A stretch of DNA of 64,000 nucleotides from Ochotona curzoniae (taxonomy: Eukaryota > Chordata > Mammalia > Lagomorpha > Ochotonidae): assembly GCF_017591425.1 (NCBI RefSeq), contig NW_024465655.1:1239501-1303500 (forward strand), written 5' to 3'. Numbering within the stretch: the stretch's first letter is position 1; every line of letters starts with the position of its first letter. Below are positions 9,255 to 19,527 of this stretch, one piece after another. The position numbers and the translations under genes were made by a program. The notes beneath the pieces are model-generated. The model was not told where the DNA came from and made no database searches. It saw only the letters and a program-made list of their open reading frames with translations.

Positions 9255-9882
9255 GACACTACAGCATCCCACTTAATAGATGATTATATACATGAAACAG
9301 CAGTTGAAGATGAAGGACAGCAGAGTGTGTGCCTTGCTCAGCATGAAAGAAAATCTTGCATTTTTGGATGAGTTCATGGCCATTGGAAGGAGTCCCTGGA
9401 TAGTTGAGGCCAAGATGCAAGAGAAGATGTATCAAGAAAGCTTTTGAACAACATGCTGGATGCTATGCGGGTGGTACACGCTGCAGTTCAGTGGGATCTG
9501 AAATTCACATTTCTGTTTCCCCTCCAGAGTTCTAAAGCAACTAAGAAATCATCAACAAGATCAAGACACCGATATTCCTGCAGTTACCAGTCAAGCTGAT
9601 AATGAATGGAGAACTCCAGAATGAGACAGACTTGTGCTGTCAGGCCTTTCCCACAGGCCCTTGGCAGGGGAGAGCAGAAGGATTCCGTGTTCTTCATGGG
9701 CAGCCCGTTCCTGCAAGTGAGACGTACGGCATATCCTGTGCCGAGGGAAGTCAATGTCAGCATCAAGACAGATGAGACCCTCCTGCATGGAAGGGCACAA
9801 GAGACTTTGGGGAGACGCTTTTATTGCTCCTACAAACTGTACTTGCTTTGTGTGTTGCTGGAGTACAAAGAAGGGATGTGCA
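9255..9882. other. Unique DNA with an acceptor-like pyrimidine tract
   Basis: No repeat is recognised. The plus strand has 'ttctgtttcccctccag' (9511-9527), a textbook 3' splice-acceptor shape. The following frame closes after 23 codons and no donor stands out, so an exon is not supported. The 96-residue frame at 9606-9896 has no known domain. Confidence 0.4.
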
Positions 9883-9883
9883 T

Positions 9884-10164
9884 GGGGCTGGCTTGACGGC
9901 TCTAAGGGCTGATCTTCCGCCTATAAGCACGGGCATCCCATATGGGATGCGTTCCAGCTGATTCATTTCCCATTCAGCTCTATGCTTGTGGCCTTGGAAA
10001 TCAGCAAAGGATGACCTAAAGCCTTGGGGTCCATGGAGGGAGATCTGGAAGAGGCTTCTCGCTTTTGGCTTCAGCTCTGGCTGCTGTGGCCAGCAGGTGG
10101 GAGAGCTTTCCCTCTGTCTTTCTTCTCTCTATAAATGCAGTACAAATAAATAAATATTAAAAAA
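9884..10164 (+). mobile_element. CSINE, forward, worn
   Basis: Runs from 'gggctggcttgacggctc' to 'aaataaataaatattaaaaaa'. A target duplication can be read as 'caaagaagggatgtgcat' (9866-9883) and 'caaggaagggatgcat' (10166-10181). The B-box region reads 'gatgcgttccagctg' and is not functional. Confidence 0.88.
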
Positions 10165-10181
10165 GCAAGGAAGGGATGCAT

Positions 10182-11110
10182 CTAGCTAGAGAGCAGGAGC
10201 TAACACTCCCAAGAAGGCAGGTGCTGAGGCTGGCAGGAATGCCAAGGACACGGCCAGGTGGAGGTCGAGAAGGAAGGAAGCTGCAGATCAAGTCTGGCCT
10301 GTGGGCTGTTTTTGGAAATGAAGGTTTCTTTGGGAGCACAGGCACCTGCCTTCATTTCTTTACCATGTAGAGATACATTTGTGCTGAAGGGCAGCATGGG
10401 GTGACCTGTCAGTAATGGCTCCTTGGCAGAAAACAATTCCTGATGCCTGCCTTTGGCAGAGAGAGCAATGCATGGTGCGTGGAAGAGGAGAGTGAAAGGC
10501 TGGGAGTGTGAGGTGTGGGGACCTGTCAGTGGTGTGATCTGTTTGGAGCATGAGGTTCAAGTAGGGAAGAGGGAGGGTGGTGGGCCAAGAGTAGTGAAGG
10601 ATCCTGTGTACTCCAGTGAACACCATGGCTGCCATGATGAGTAGCCTGAAGAAGTGACTGACCTGACTGGCCCCCGGTTCTCTATCTTGGACTGCACCAT
10701 CTGCCAGAGAGAGCAGTGTTGCAAGCAGACAGGCTAATTGTATTGACCATTTGCAGAGAAATGGGCAAACTAAATAGACCCTTTAAAGTCAAATTTAAAT
10801 GCATAGAGAATCTGCATCATCTACAAACCAAATAGCATGCATGAGAGAAGGAACGGTTTTAAAACTCTGCATCGGTCATTTTTCTTCCGTGGCTTGGGGG
10901 AGGGATGCAGAAAGAGGAAGACAGCAACGCTATGAAAAGACGATGTGTAGGGTGAATTAGGGAGAGAGGTGTGTGTCAGGCACGGGAAGCAACTTAGAGT
11001 TGGGACATGAAGGCTGAGTGGATGAACCCCAGTTTCTGCCTGGGAGAGTGAGTGGGGAAGAACATGAGGAGAACTCTAAGCAGACAGAACCCTGGGATCC
11101 TGGCATTAAT
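10182..11110. other. Unique DNA
   Basis: No repeat or gene is recognised between the SINE and the pyrimidine tract. Several short frames overlap on both strands without recognisable domains. G+C is somewhat raised at 10200-10650. Confidence 0.45.
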
Positions 11111-11329
11111 TTTTTCTTCCCTCCCCTCCCCTCCCCTCCCCTCCCCTCCCCTCCCCTCCCCTCCCCTCCCCTCCCCTCCCTCCCCTCCCCTCCCCTCCCC
11201 TCTCCTCCCCTTCCCTCCCCTCCCCTCTCCTCCCCTCCCCTCCTCCCCCCTCCTTTTCCTTCGCTTTCCTTCCCCTCCTTCTCCTCTCCTCCCCTTCCCT
11301 TCCCTTCCCTTTCCTTTCCTTCCCTTTCC
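11111..11329. repeat. (CCCCT)n polypyrimidine tract
   Basis: About 220 bp of almost pure pyrimidine on the plus strand. The first 70 bp are regular CCCCT repeats; the rest decays into CCCT, CTCCT and CCTTT mixtures. The minus strand is thus a G-rich purine tract with dozens of GGGG runs. Long frames across it on both strands (up to 206 residues) are low-complexity artefacts. Confidence 0.95.
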
Positions 11330-11755
11330 ACAAGCTAGTTTCCTCCCCCAATTCTCCACCCTTCCTCTTTCTGGTTTATTCTTGGCTCCTACAGTGTTAT
11401 TAGGTTGCTTAGAATAATGGGTACAAAACTGCCGGGTTACAGGGTGCAGGAGACTGGATGGAGTTGGGGAGTGAGTGACAGAGCAAGCGGAGAAGATCTG
11501 CAGGAGGGTGGGGCCAAGACGGGGAGAACAGGAAAGTTCATTCCTTGGGTGGGCACCCCCCACCTCCCGCTCTGAACCCAAGAGAGAGGACCGAGGACAT
11601 GCTGTGGATGGCACAGGAAAAGCATTTTTCTCTAGGGTAGCAACTGGGTACCCTCCCTTTTTTATATAACTAAAGATTTAGATGTTATAATTTAATTCCT
11701 GGCTGTCAAACCACTGTTTACATAGGACACTGTGCAGAGACTAGACCAAATATGA
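11330..11755. other. Unique DNA
   Basis: Moderate G+C, no recognised repeat or gene. The tract just to the left may itself have grown from an old retroelement tail, but no body is visible here. Confidence 0.4.
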
Positions 11756-11784
11756 TTACTCGTCCTTCCTAAAGTCTTTGAAAA

Positions 11785-12480
11785 ACATCAGTTTTATTTG
11801 AGCAGTTTTATTGAATTTATAATTGACATGCAATAAATGGCACATGTTTCAAGTGTGCAGTTCGATGCGTTCTGGCAGTTTGGCACCTGTGACGCCATCA
11901 TTGAAGCCAGCAGGGCGAACAGATCCAGATTCTCGCAAGTTTCTTCATAGCTTTTCCATCCTTCCAGTTTCATTTCCCTCTGGATCACTCACTAATCTGG
12001 TTTCTACCATGATACAGTGCATAGTATTTTCCAGAATTATGTGTAAATGGAATCATTAAATATGTCCGTTTTTTTTTAAAGGGGGGTGTCTGACCCCTTT
12101 TATTTGTAATAATTACCTTGAATTTTATTCCTATTTTTACTCAACAATAGTGGTTCCCTCTTTGCTGCTGAGTAGGACTCCTTTGTACAGACGTACTGAT
12201 GCAGCATTTATTTACTCATGCATGATGGGTATTGGAGTGGTTTCTAGGACCTGGCTATTATATGAACCTTCTCTGAATATTCCTGTATGTCTCTGGCTGG
12301 AATACGCTTTTAATTCTGTTCAGCAACAACTTAGGAACAGAATGCTCAGATCATGTGGTTATGTGTATGTTTAATTACTTAAGAAATTGCCAAATTGTTT
12401 CCCAAGGTGATTTTACTATTTTGTCTTCCCATCTGTGGGTATGATGTTTCATTTGCTCTATATCCCCACTAGCACTTGCT
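11785..12480 (-). mobile_element. L1 3' end (ORF2 tail and 3' UTR)
   Basis: On the plus strand it reads as the complement of the common L1 3' region: 'tttataattgacatgcaataaatggcacatg', 'ttccagaattatgtgtaaatggaatcatta', 'ttgctgctgagtaggactcc', 'gaacagaatgctcagatcatgtgg' and 'gaaattgccaaattgtttcccaagg' (all seen in shorter pieces). The reading frames are broken. Orientation and content place the 3' UTR at the left and ORF2 C-terminal codons at the right. Confidence 0.8.
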
Positions 12481-12494
12481 GTTTTTTTTTTTTT

Positions 12495-13335
12495 TGTAAT
12501 AAAATGAATTTACTGTTTTTAAAGAGGTTAGACCTGGGTTCATGGTATAGCCCTTCAACCACCGTACTTCCGCTACTGTTCTTTTCTCTGTCCCTTTGTA
12601 TTCTCCAGTTGAACCTTCACATCATCCTGTACAGAGGCCTTGCTGAATTCCCCATGTTCTAGAAATGATTTTATGACACAGTTTGATAGGCCCTGGGGTC
12701 TCCCTTCCCCCGGTCAGGTCCTCTACTTTCCGCACTGTTCTCCTCTCCAGTCTTACAATGGGTGTCTTTTGTGGATTGTCACAGGTCCATCATGCTGCCA
12801 CTGAGGAGTCTCCCAACAATGTAGGAGACGATCAGCCATTTCGGTGTGAGTCCATCCTTGCACTGCATGCATGGGGACATCTCTCTGTTTCCACCTATGA
12901 ACGTATCCATTTCTGCTACACTTCCGTTACGTAGCACAGTCCACCACGGGGAGAAAAATGGTGGACCTTCATCCCCATGACGTTGATGACCGTGTAACAA
13001 AGGTATCAATGTGAAGCTAGGGTGGTGAAAAAATAATGTCCAACGTTTTCCTGTAGGAATGAATGCCAGCACGTGTCTCAAGGCACTAAAGAAGGTACAA
13101 TAAGGGCCAGATCATTGTTACTTACGGGCAGTAGCAATGGCAGTGATAAAAAGGACATTGACAATCTCAGCTGATTACAAACAGTTAGTCTCTTATGAAT
13201 GATTCATTAATGAATTACATCAGAAGATCTTATTACGAAAGGTACAAATGATAGGAAGTGCAATAAAGTAAAATTCACATGTAAAATCCTTAGATTTGAT
13301 ATCATATTATATCAGAGCAAACAGATGATATCTGA
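12495..13335. other. Unassigned interval between two L1 pieces
   Basis: Starts just after a T-run (12482-12495). CpGs are unusually frequent around 12900-13000 ('cttccgttacgtagc', 'ccccatgacgttgatgaccg'). No repeat family or coding domain is recognised. It may be an older insertion that separates the L1 ends, or independent unique sequence. Confidence 0.4.
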
Positions 13336-14770
13336 CCTTTAGGGATAGGCTCATTTTCCTTAGCATAATGGTCTCTAGCTTGGCCCATTTGGCCACAAAC
13401 AGTCGTATTTAATTTTTCCTAATAGCTGAATAGAATTCCATAGTGTAGATGAATCACAGTTTCTCTATCCAGTCTTCTGTTAATGGGCATTTAGGTTGCT
13501 TCCATGTTCTTGTGATTATTGATCGTGTTGCAGTGGACACAGGGGGGCAGGTTGCTTTCTCGTGTATCATATCTTTTGGATTCGCTGTCTTTCCAATCTT
13601 AATTTTTTCTCTAATGATTGATGTGGAGTGCGTGCTTGTTTGTCATCTCTGTGTGGTCTTTGGTGAAGTGTTTGTTCCCATTGTTTAACTTCTTTTTTTT
13701 TTTTTTAAAATTGGTCTGTTGGCATTCTTACCATTTATCTTAAGGGTTTTTAAAAAATACATATTTTTGAAAAAAAAAAAGTTTTGTAACAGACTTACAT
13801 TTTCTTCTAGTGCATAACTTCCTTTTGATCCCCTTCATAGTAGCATTCAAAGAGCAGATGTTTTAAATTTTCAGCAAAGCTAATGTATTGATCTTTTGTT
13901 CTTTCTCTTTTTCTTTCTTCCCCCCACCCCTTTTTGGGGGTGTTATCTCTAAGAAATCCTTGTCTCTTTCAAGATCACAAAGCTTTTGTCACCTGTTTTC
14001 TTCTAGAGATTTTATCATGTAGGCTTATTTTCATATCATTTCAGATCTATGCTATTTTGTGTTAATCATGACATAGTGTACATTAAAGATCTCTTCCTTT
14101 TTCTTCTTTCTCAGTTATGATTATTCAGCTGTTCCTAGCATGATTTGTTGAAAAGATTGTCTCCACCCCGAATTGCCTTTGCATGTTTAAAAAGCACATA
14201 TTTAAAGTTTACTCGTGGATTCTTGATTCTATTTCATCAATCCATCTGTATCTTTGCACCAATACCATAGTGTCTTGATTATTGTAGCTATTTAATGAGT
14301 CTTAAAGTTACTGGTAGTACTCCAACTTCCTTCTTTGTCAGATTGTTTTGGCTGTTGTGTTCCTTACATTTTTTTATATGAATTTTAACATCAGTTTGCT
14401 AATGACGGGGATTTTACTTGGAATTGCATTGACTCTCTTGATCACTATGGAGAAAATTAGCATTTAACATTACTGAGACTTCCAAATTACGAATCTGGTT
14501 TTTACTTAGCCCTTTTAAAGTTGGTCTCAGCAATGTTTTATTTATTGTAAAGTGCAGATCTTGCACAATCTTTTGTCAGAGTTATTCCTAAGTATTTTTT
14601 TTTGGATGATATTGCAAATGGTACTTTGAAAAATTTACAATTCTTTGTTGCTAGTATACTTAAATACAATTGATTTTTTTTGTGTGTGTATTGATCTTGA
14701 ATCCCGTGACTTTACTAAACTCATTCATTGTATTAGCATTTTTGTAGGTGAGTAACATTTAATAAGCTTT
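13336..14770 (-). mobile_element. L1 ORF2 remnant
   Basis: A long complement of L1 ORF2: 'cattttccttagcataatgg', 'gaatagaattccatagtg', 'gtttctctatccagtcttctg', 'aatgggcatttaggttgcttcc', later 'taccatagtgtcttgattattgtagct' and 'ttgcattgactctcttgatc' (in pieces). It runs through the C-terminal to reverse-transcriptase region and has many stops. It may belong with 11785-12480, with 12495-13335 as an interruption. Confidence 0.8.
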
Positions 14771-15760
14771 CCTTAGAAAGAAGGGGCAAAAATGCTCAAC
14801 AGAATGTGTGCTGTTTGTCAAGTTGAAGGTTGTCACTTCCTTGCTAGTATTAGGTCCCACTGAAGTGACAGTTACCGATAGTCTAAAGGTTGTGTGGGAC
14901 ATACCTATTTTAGGTTAATTTTGGTTGCTTATCTGGAATCAAATTAAACTGGGTGTCCTTTATGCTTGTTTGTTAAATCCAATAACCTTAATCATTTATG
15001 CATAATTCATAACAGAATGGATTCTCTAATGGCTGTGCTCGTCTTTGACCAAAGTTTTCGCAGGCATTGGACACATGCATTACACTGCATTAGGCTTGTC
15101 ATCTCTCATTCACAGCTCTCTGCCCCACCCCTTGTCCAGCCAGGGACCTTCTCTGCTGCAGTGACCATGAGAGAGTAAGTATTACAAGTGCTCAAAGCAA
15201 CTCAAAAACATTTTTGTTTTAAAAAAATCAATGGGAAGTGCTCATTACTTCTTAGTTCCATTTTTCAATGAGTCTTTTGAAAAATACTCCTCTCCGTGTC
15301 TTTTTAAGCCAGAAGCACGTTCATTGTCCTCCAGGGAATTGAAGAAAAATTAGTTTGACTTCCGCCATCAAACCAGTTTTTCCAATTCTTGTTGCTCATT
15401 CTTTACTGTCACTCTATCTTCCAAATTTCATGCTGTGGCTTTCAATTAGTGTATCAATAGTTTCCAGAGCTTAAAACAGTAAACACTGAGTGAAAGAGCT
15501 CCCCTCTGTCCCTTGGGACTTCAGGAGACACCTGGGAACTCTAGATGCCCTAGGCTAGTCTGCCATCTGCACTTATGACTCACCGCACTACTTCAGTTCT
15601 GCTATGACATAAAGATATTACTCCTCAAGGAAAGATAGGAAGATTGTCAAAAATTCTGTCTCACCATCAGATAGTTTCATTGTTAGCACTGCTGACTTTG
15701 GTATTCATCTTGTTCTTTCCATCCCTCCCTCCTATTCTCTCTCCCTCACTTCCTTCTTTC
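14771..15760. other. Unique AT-rich DNA
   Basis: No repeat family or gene is recognised. The 70-residue frame at 14966-15178 has no known domain. Confidence 0.45.
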
Positions 15761-15761
15761 A

Positions 15762-15797
15762 TTTCATTCATTCATTCATTCATTCATTCATTCATTC
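15762..15797. repeat. (ATTC)n microsatellite
   Basis: Eight to nine tandem CATT/ATTC units after a T/C-rich stretch. Flanks are unique. Confidence 0.9.
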
Positions 15798-16130
15798 TCT
15801 GCCCAACGAAAAGTAATCCCTTAAAGGCAAGCACTTGGTCTGTTTGTTTCATCTCAGCCAATCCAGAGTCCAGGAAATGCCAGTGAAAGGTCCCAGAGAT
15901 GCTAACTGGATGGGTGAATCCTGCAATCAGCAGAAGGCCAACATCAAAGTGAGACCATGAGACTCTACTGAGGTGCGCACGTACAGCTTGCTTCTTGTAG
16001 TTCATGTGTGTTCCAGCAATACCTTCCAGAGACCTGACGGAGATCTCTGTCCCTGATCATGTTTTGGCTCAAGCTAGTTAAAAAGAGGGTTTCTTAAGAG
16101 TTTCAGGGAACATTTCACTAATGTTATACG
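15798..16130. other. Unique DNA
   Basis: Repeat-free by eye. Two overlapping short frames on opposite strands, with no domain. Confidence 0.45.
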
Positions 16131-16131
16131 C

Positions 16132-16362
16132 AAACTGAGCATCCATCATTCAAAATACTTGTGGCCAGAGATGTTTGAGATTTTAGAATTTTTCGAGTTT
16201 TGGGATATTTGCAAAGGTCTTACCAGCTGAGTATGCCTAACCTGAACATCCCAAAGTGGAAATACCCCAAGCCTGCATCCCTAAAGTAGCATCAGCCTGG
16301 AGCCTCAAAGGTGGCATCTTTTGGATTTCAGAATCTTTGGATAAGGGTTGCTCAATTTGTAG
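16132..16362. mobile_element. Tigger-like DNA transposon remnant
   Basis: Ends look like terminal inverted repeats: left 'aactgagcatccatcattcaaaa' (in part) and right 'tggataagggttgctcaattt'. The middle 'ggccagagatgtttgagattttag' and 'tttgggatatttgcaaagg' follow a widespread TcMar-Tigger MITE ('gaccagaagtgtttcggattt', 'ttggaatatttgcatat'). No transposase is present. Confidence 0.7.
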
Positions 16363-16690
16363 TTCTTTCTCTAAAAAGAGATTATTTAAAAGTTATTTTT
16401 AATTGTCTATGTCACTTTTCCTTCAGAGCTGTGATTCATTTTGTAGTATGTTTTGTTAAGAACTAGGTTAACTCTACTAAAACCAGCTTACTTTGCTTCC
16501 ATCTTTCTTTCCTTTACTAAATGCCTATGAGAAATCTGAAGTTGTCATAAAATTCCTTGAGCGGCTGCCTTGGCTTTTAAAATGTTGTTTGCTTGTCCTT
16601 ATCATTTAAATCCCATCCTAATAAGTGCCATTAAGAAAAAGCTTTCTAGGCAGTGTAGCTAAATATCAATATTTTGGACAATTAGTTACA
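16363..16690. other. Unique DNA
   Basis: AT-rich, no recognised repeat or gene. Confidence 0.4.
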
Positions 16691-16699
16691 TGACTATTA

Positions 16700-16925
16700 A
16701 AGGCTAATGGCTGCCTTATAGTATGTGCTAAGTGTTGAACGTTTATTGTCATCTGCAAATTAAGACCTTGTCACCCTGAAAAATAGGAGCTCATAGAGGA
16801 GGAAACTGAGAAATAGAGAGACTAAGTAACTTTCCTGAGGTCTCACAGCTGGGAGTTTGCAGAGCTGGGAGATGGATCCATGCCTGTTTGTTGTTACTCA
16901 TGGCCATTGCGTTATACTCTGTTGA
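16700..16925 (-). mobile_element. MIR SINE
   Basis: Near-textbook complement of the MIR core: 'gaggaggaaactgagaaatagagagactaagtaac', 'cctgaggtctcacagctgggag', 'gcagagctgggagatgg' and a final 'ccattgcgttatactctg' (tRNA-like head), seen in pieces. This is an ancient mammal-wide SINE, evidence of old sequence here. Confidence 0.85.
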
Positions 16926-18125
16926 CAGGCATTTGCTGGTCTGGCTTCAGTCACAGGCAATTCTAATCTGATAGAGTGACTTCCACATTGCAGTCACTTG
17001 AGAAACAAAAGAAACTGAGTGTGTCCAGCACTGTGGCTAAGAGCTTTGCCTGGTGGGTTTGTCTTCCCAAAAAAGTTTCTTCCTTAGTAATTCTGCTTCT
17101 GCCCTGGAAGAACCAGCCATGTGATTTTCTGCCATCTCATACTCCAAAACCACAAATGCCAGAAGTCCAGCACTTAATGAGAGGAAGGGGAGAGGGTAGA
17201 TGTGTTTGTTCTCTGTGGTAAGTATCTCTTCCTGCTGGGTTTAGCTCCCTTGGCTTATGACTTTATGAAGCACAAGTTGGATGTTGGTTCTTTTTCTTCC
17301 CCAGACTTGTCGTTCTAAAACCTGATTTTGAGTACCATGTTAATTTTAGCTCCATTTTACCTCATTAAAATAATTGGCAAGTTCCTTGCATTCATCACAA
17401 TGGGAGTTTACCTATATTTAACTGTCTAAAATTTAATGTGGCCAGCTATTTTTACTTGGAAAATAGTTCTGTAGAAGTCGTTTCTGAAATCCCCTCTCTA
17501 TATAGAAGGCTGGATTCTCCACCTCTAGGTCCTAGCAGAGAGGAAGCCATGCCTCAGACAAGGTCAGACAAGGTCAGTCATTGAGCAGCACCTGTTCCTG
17601 CCTTAGCTGAATATCAGACCTGTCATGGATACTCTCTCCTTGGACACAACAATCAACCCTCAATTCTGTAGCTCTGAGCCCTGCTGGTCATTGTCCTCTC
17701 TAGCATGAAGGGCTTGTTGGTTGTGACCAGAGTCTCTCTCACATCAGCACGTGTCCTGAGTGAAGTCCGGTCCACTGTTTAGCCTCTGCTTTTCTCATGG
17801 TGCATCCTGAGCTGATGGGATGGGGCCCTTTGAGGTGCTACCTCTCTCGTCTGTTCCGAGAGTGACTCTTCTGTCTCTCCCAGCATTCCCTGCACTCCTG
17901 ATCTGGTGTGGTTCTTCTGTCCTCTTCAGCACTCTTCCTGCCAGCAGTGTGGTTCCTTTCAAAGGGCTCTGGCTGCTGACCAAAGGGGAGCCCCAGCGAG
18001 AGTGCTGCTTCCCTGGATAGGAGGCAAGGTCACTGACATTGCAGCAGCGACTTGTCCTTCAGCTGATGCTGAGGGTCAACAAGGGACATTGTCTGCAGAA
18101 ACTCTGTGTTCAAGTATAAACTTGG
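16926..18125. other. Unique DNA with a DR4 motif
   Basis: No repeat or gene is recognised over about 1.2 kb. A perfect AGGTCA-gaca-AGGTCA direct repeat lies at 17561-17576 (listed separately). Frames at 17795-18250 overlap on both strands and carry no known domain. Confidence 0.45.
17561..17576 (+). promoter_or_regulatory. Perfect DR4 nuclear-receptor motif
   Basis: AGGTCA, four-base spacer 'gaca', AGGTCA. DR4 is the classical arrangement for thyroid receptor, LXR, PXR and CAR with RXR. The two half-sites lie in a tandem 10-bp word ('aggtcagaca'), so the match may have arisen by local duplication. Confidence 0.5.
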
Positions 18126-18130
18126 TGTTT

Positions 18131-18300
18131 GGGAATTTCCAGAAGTTCATGGACAATGCAGTTAAAACATTAGCTTATTGCAGTGCAAGAAAATTTGGAA
18201 GTCTGCATGCGTTCGAGAGTTCATGGAGTGTCCATACTATGAAAAAATAATGCATGTTTTTCTGTGATTTTTGAAACCAAAAATAAGCTTATTTTTTTAT
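18131..18300 (+). mobile_element. Fold-back element copy A
   Basis: A reversed half unit ('ccagaagttcatggacaatgc', 'agcttattgcagtgc') is followed by a forward unit ('gagttcatggagtgtcc', 'tatgaaaaaataatgcatg', 'gaaaccaaaaataagctt'). This is the mirror of the arrangement in the copies at 29353-29560 and 43461-43667. The right part is cut off by the L1/SINE block. Confidence 0.6.
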
Positions 18301-18320
18301 ACCAAATTTTATTTTATTAT

Positions 18321-18634
18321 TTTTATTATTTTTTTATTGGAAAGGCGGATATACAGAGAGGAGGAGAGACAGAGAGGAAGATCTTCCATCCGATGATTCA
18401 CTCCCTAAGTGAGCGCAACGGCCAATGCTATGCTGACCCGAAGCCAGGAGCCTCCTCTGGGTCTCCCACGCGGGTGCAGGGCCCCAAAGCTTTGGGCCAT
18501 CCTCCACTGCTTTCCCGGGCCACAGGCAGGGAGCTGGAAGGGAAGCGGGGCTGCCGGGATAGAACTGGCGCCCATATGGGATCCCGGGCGTGCAAGGTGA
18601 GGACCTTTAACCACTGCGCCACCGTGCCGGGCCC
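18321..18634 (-). mobile_element. CSINE, very young
   Basis: Flanked by an exact 18-bp duplication, caaattttattttattat, at 18303-18320 and 18636-18653. The A-box is perfect on its own strand (TGGCGCAGTGG, 18621-18611). The B-box region has lost one T ('ggatagaac'). CpGs are still present ('cccgggcgtgc', 'gccgggccc'), another sign of youth. It inserted into the AT-rich tail of the L1 that follows. Confidence 0.97.
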
Positions 18635-18644
18635 ACAAATTTTA

Positions 18645-18645
<1 letters not shown>

Positions 18646-18683
<38 letters not shown>

Positions 18684-18684
18684 C
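18646..18684. repeat. (ATT)n microsatellite
   Basis: About 13 ATT/TTA units. Given that the next element is a minus-strand L1 whose 3' end lies here, this is most likely its (AAT)n tail read in reverse. Confidence 0.9.
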
Positions 18685-18930
18685 ATTTTATAATACACAT
18701 CTATAGGCTCCTGGTATTTCCCTTATCCCAGCCCCAACTCTCCCCCATCTAGTTCCTTTATATCATTACTAAAGTATAGTTCTTCATACACAGTCATATG
18801 TCCATCATTGTGGGCATGGACAATGGCAGAGTCCAGCATCCTATTGTCAAGATATAGTAAACAGTTTCATTGTAAGTCCATCTTTGTCTGGAAGTAGGAA
18901 TACATACTACATTGTATGCTCACATCTGGA

Positions 18931-19178
18931 CATGTTAGTCTCTATTTCACAGCTACTGTACGTCCCCTCAAATGAAAAGTCATAATACAAAATCAAAAAT
19001 AGAAAGAAAAATAGAAATTTACAATGCCATGAAGTTAAATGACATGTTACTAGATATGGCAGTCTCCATTACACAGCTACAATACATGCCCTTAAATGAA
19101 AAGCCACAAAAAAAATCAACATCAGGGAGAATAAAGAAATTAACAACATCATGAAGTTAAATAACATGCTATTAAATG
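18931..19178. repeat. Tandem ~124-bp repeat in the L1 3' UTR
   Basis: Unit 1 (18931-19054) and unit 2 (19055-about 19178) share 'agtctc', 'cacagctac', 'aaatgaaaag' and 'catgaagttaaat'. About 75-80 percent alike by eye. Confidence 0.75.
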
Positions 19179-19527
19179 ACTAACGTGTAGCTGAAGAAAT
19201 GAAAATCAAGAACCTTCTTGAAGAAAAGGATGCTACTGTATGATCTATGAGTCATTGAAGAATTTAATCGAAGAAAGTGTTTTGAACAGATGAAACTAAT
19301 AGAAAACATCAAAACCCATGCGATACAGTTTCCACTGATTTTTGTTGGTGAAGTGTGTCTCTTCCAGACAACAAATAGATGGGTTTTGTTTTTTAATCCA
19401 GTCTACGAATCTATGACATTTGATTGAGCTTAAGCCATTTACATTCAGGGTTCATATGTATGCGTGGTACTTTAGTTCTGTCATTTTAGGAGTGGGTTGT
19501 TCATTGGCTTAGTCTTCTGTTGTCATT

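Noticed and set aside
10994..11614. 206-residue minus-strand open frame (and similar frames at 10957-11417)
   Set aside because: It runs through the (CCCCT)n tract and encodes Gly/Glu/Arg or Pro/Ser repeats, so the frame is an artefact of low complexity.
18264..18752. 162-residue plus-strand frame
   Set aside because: It reads through the antisense of a young CSINE and the (ATT)n tail (poly-Tyr). Many other frames in the window are likewise CSINE shadows sharing the same peptide words.
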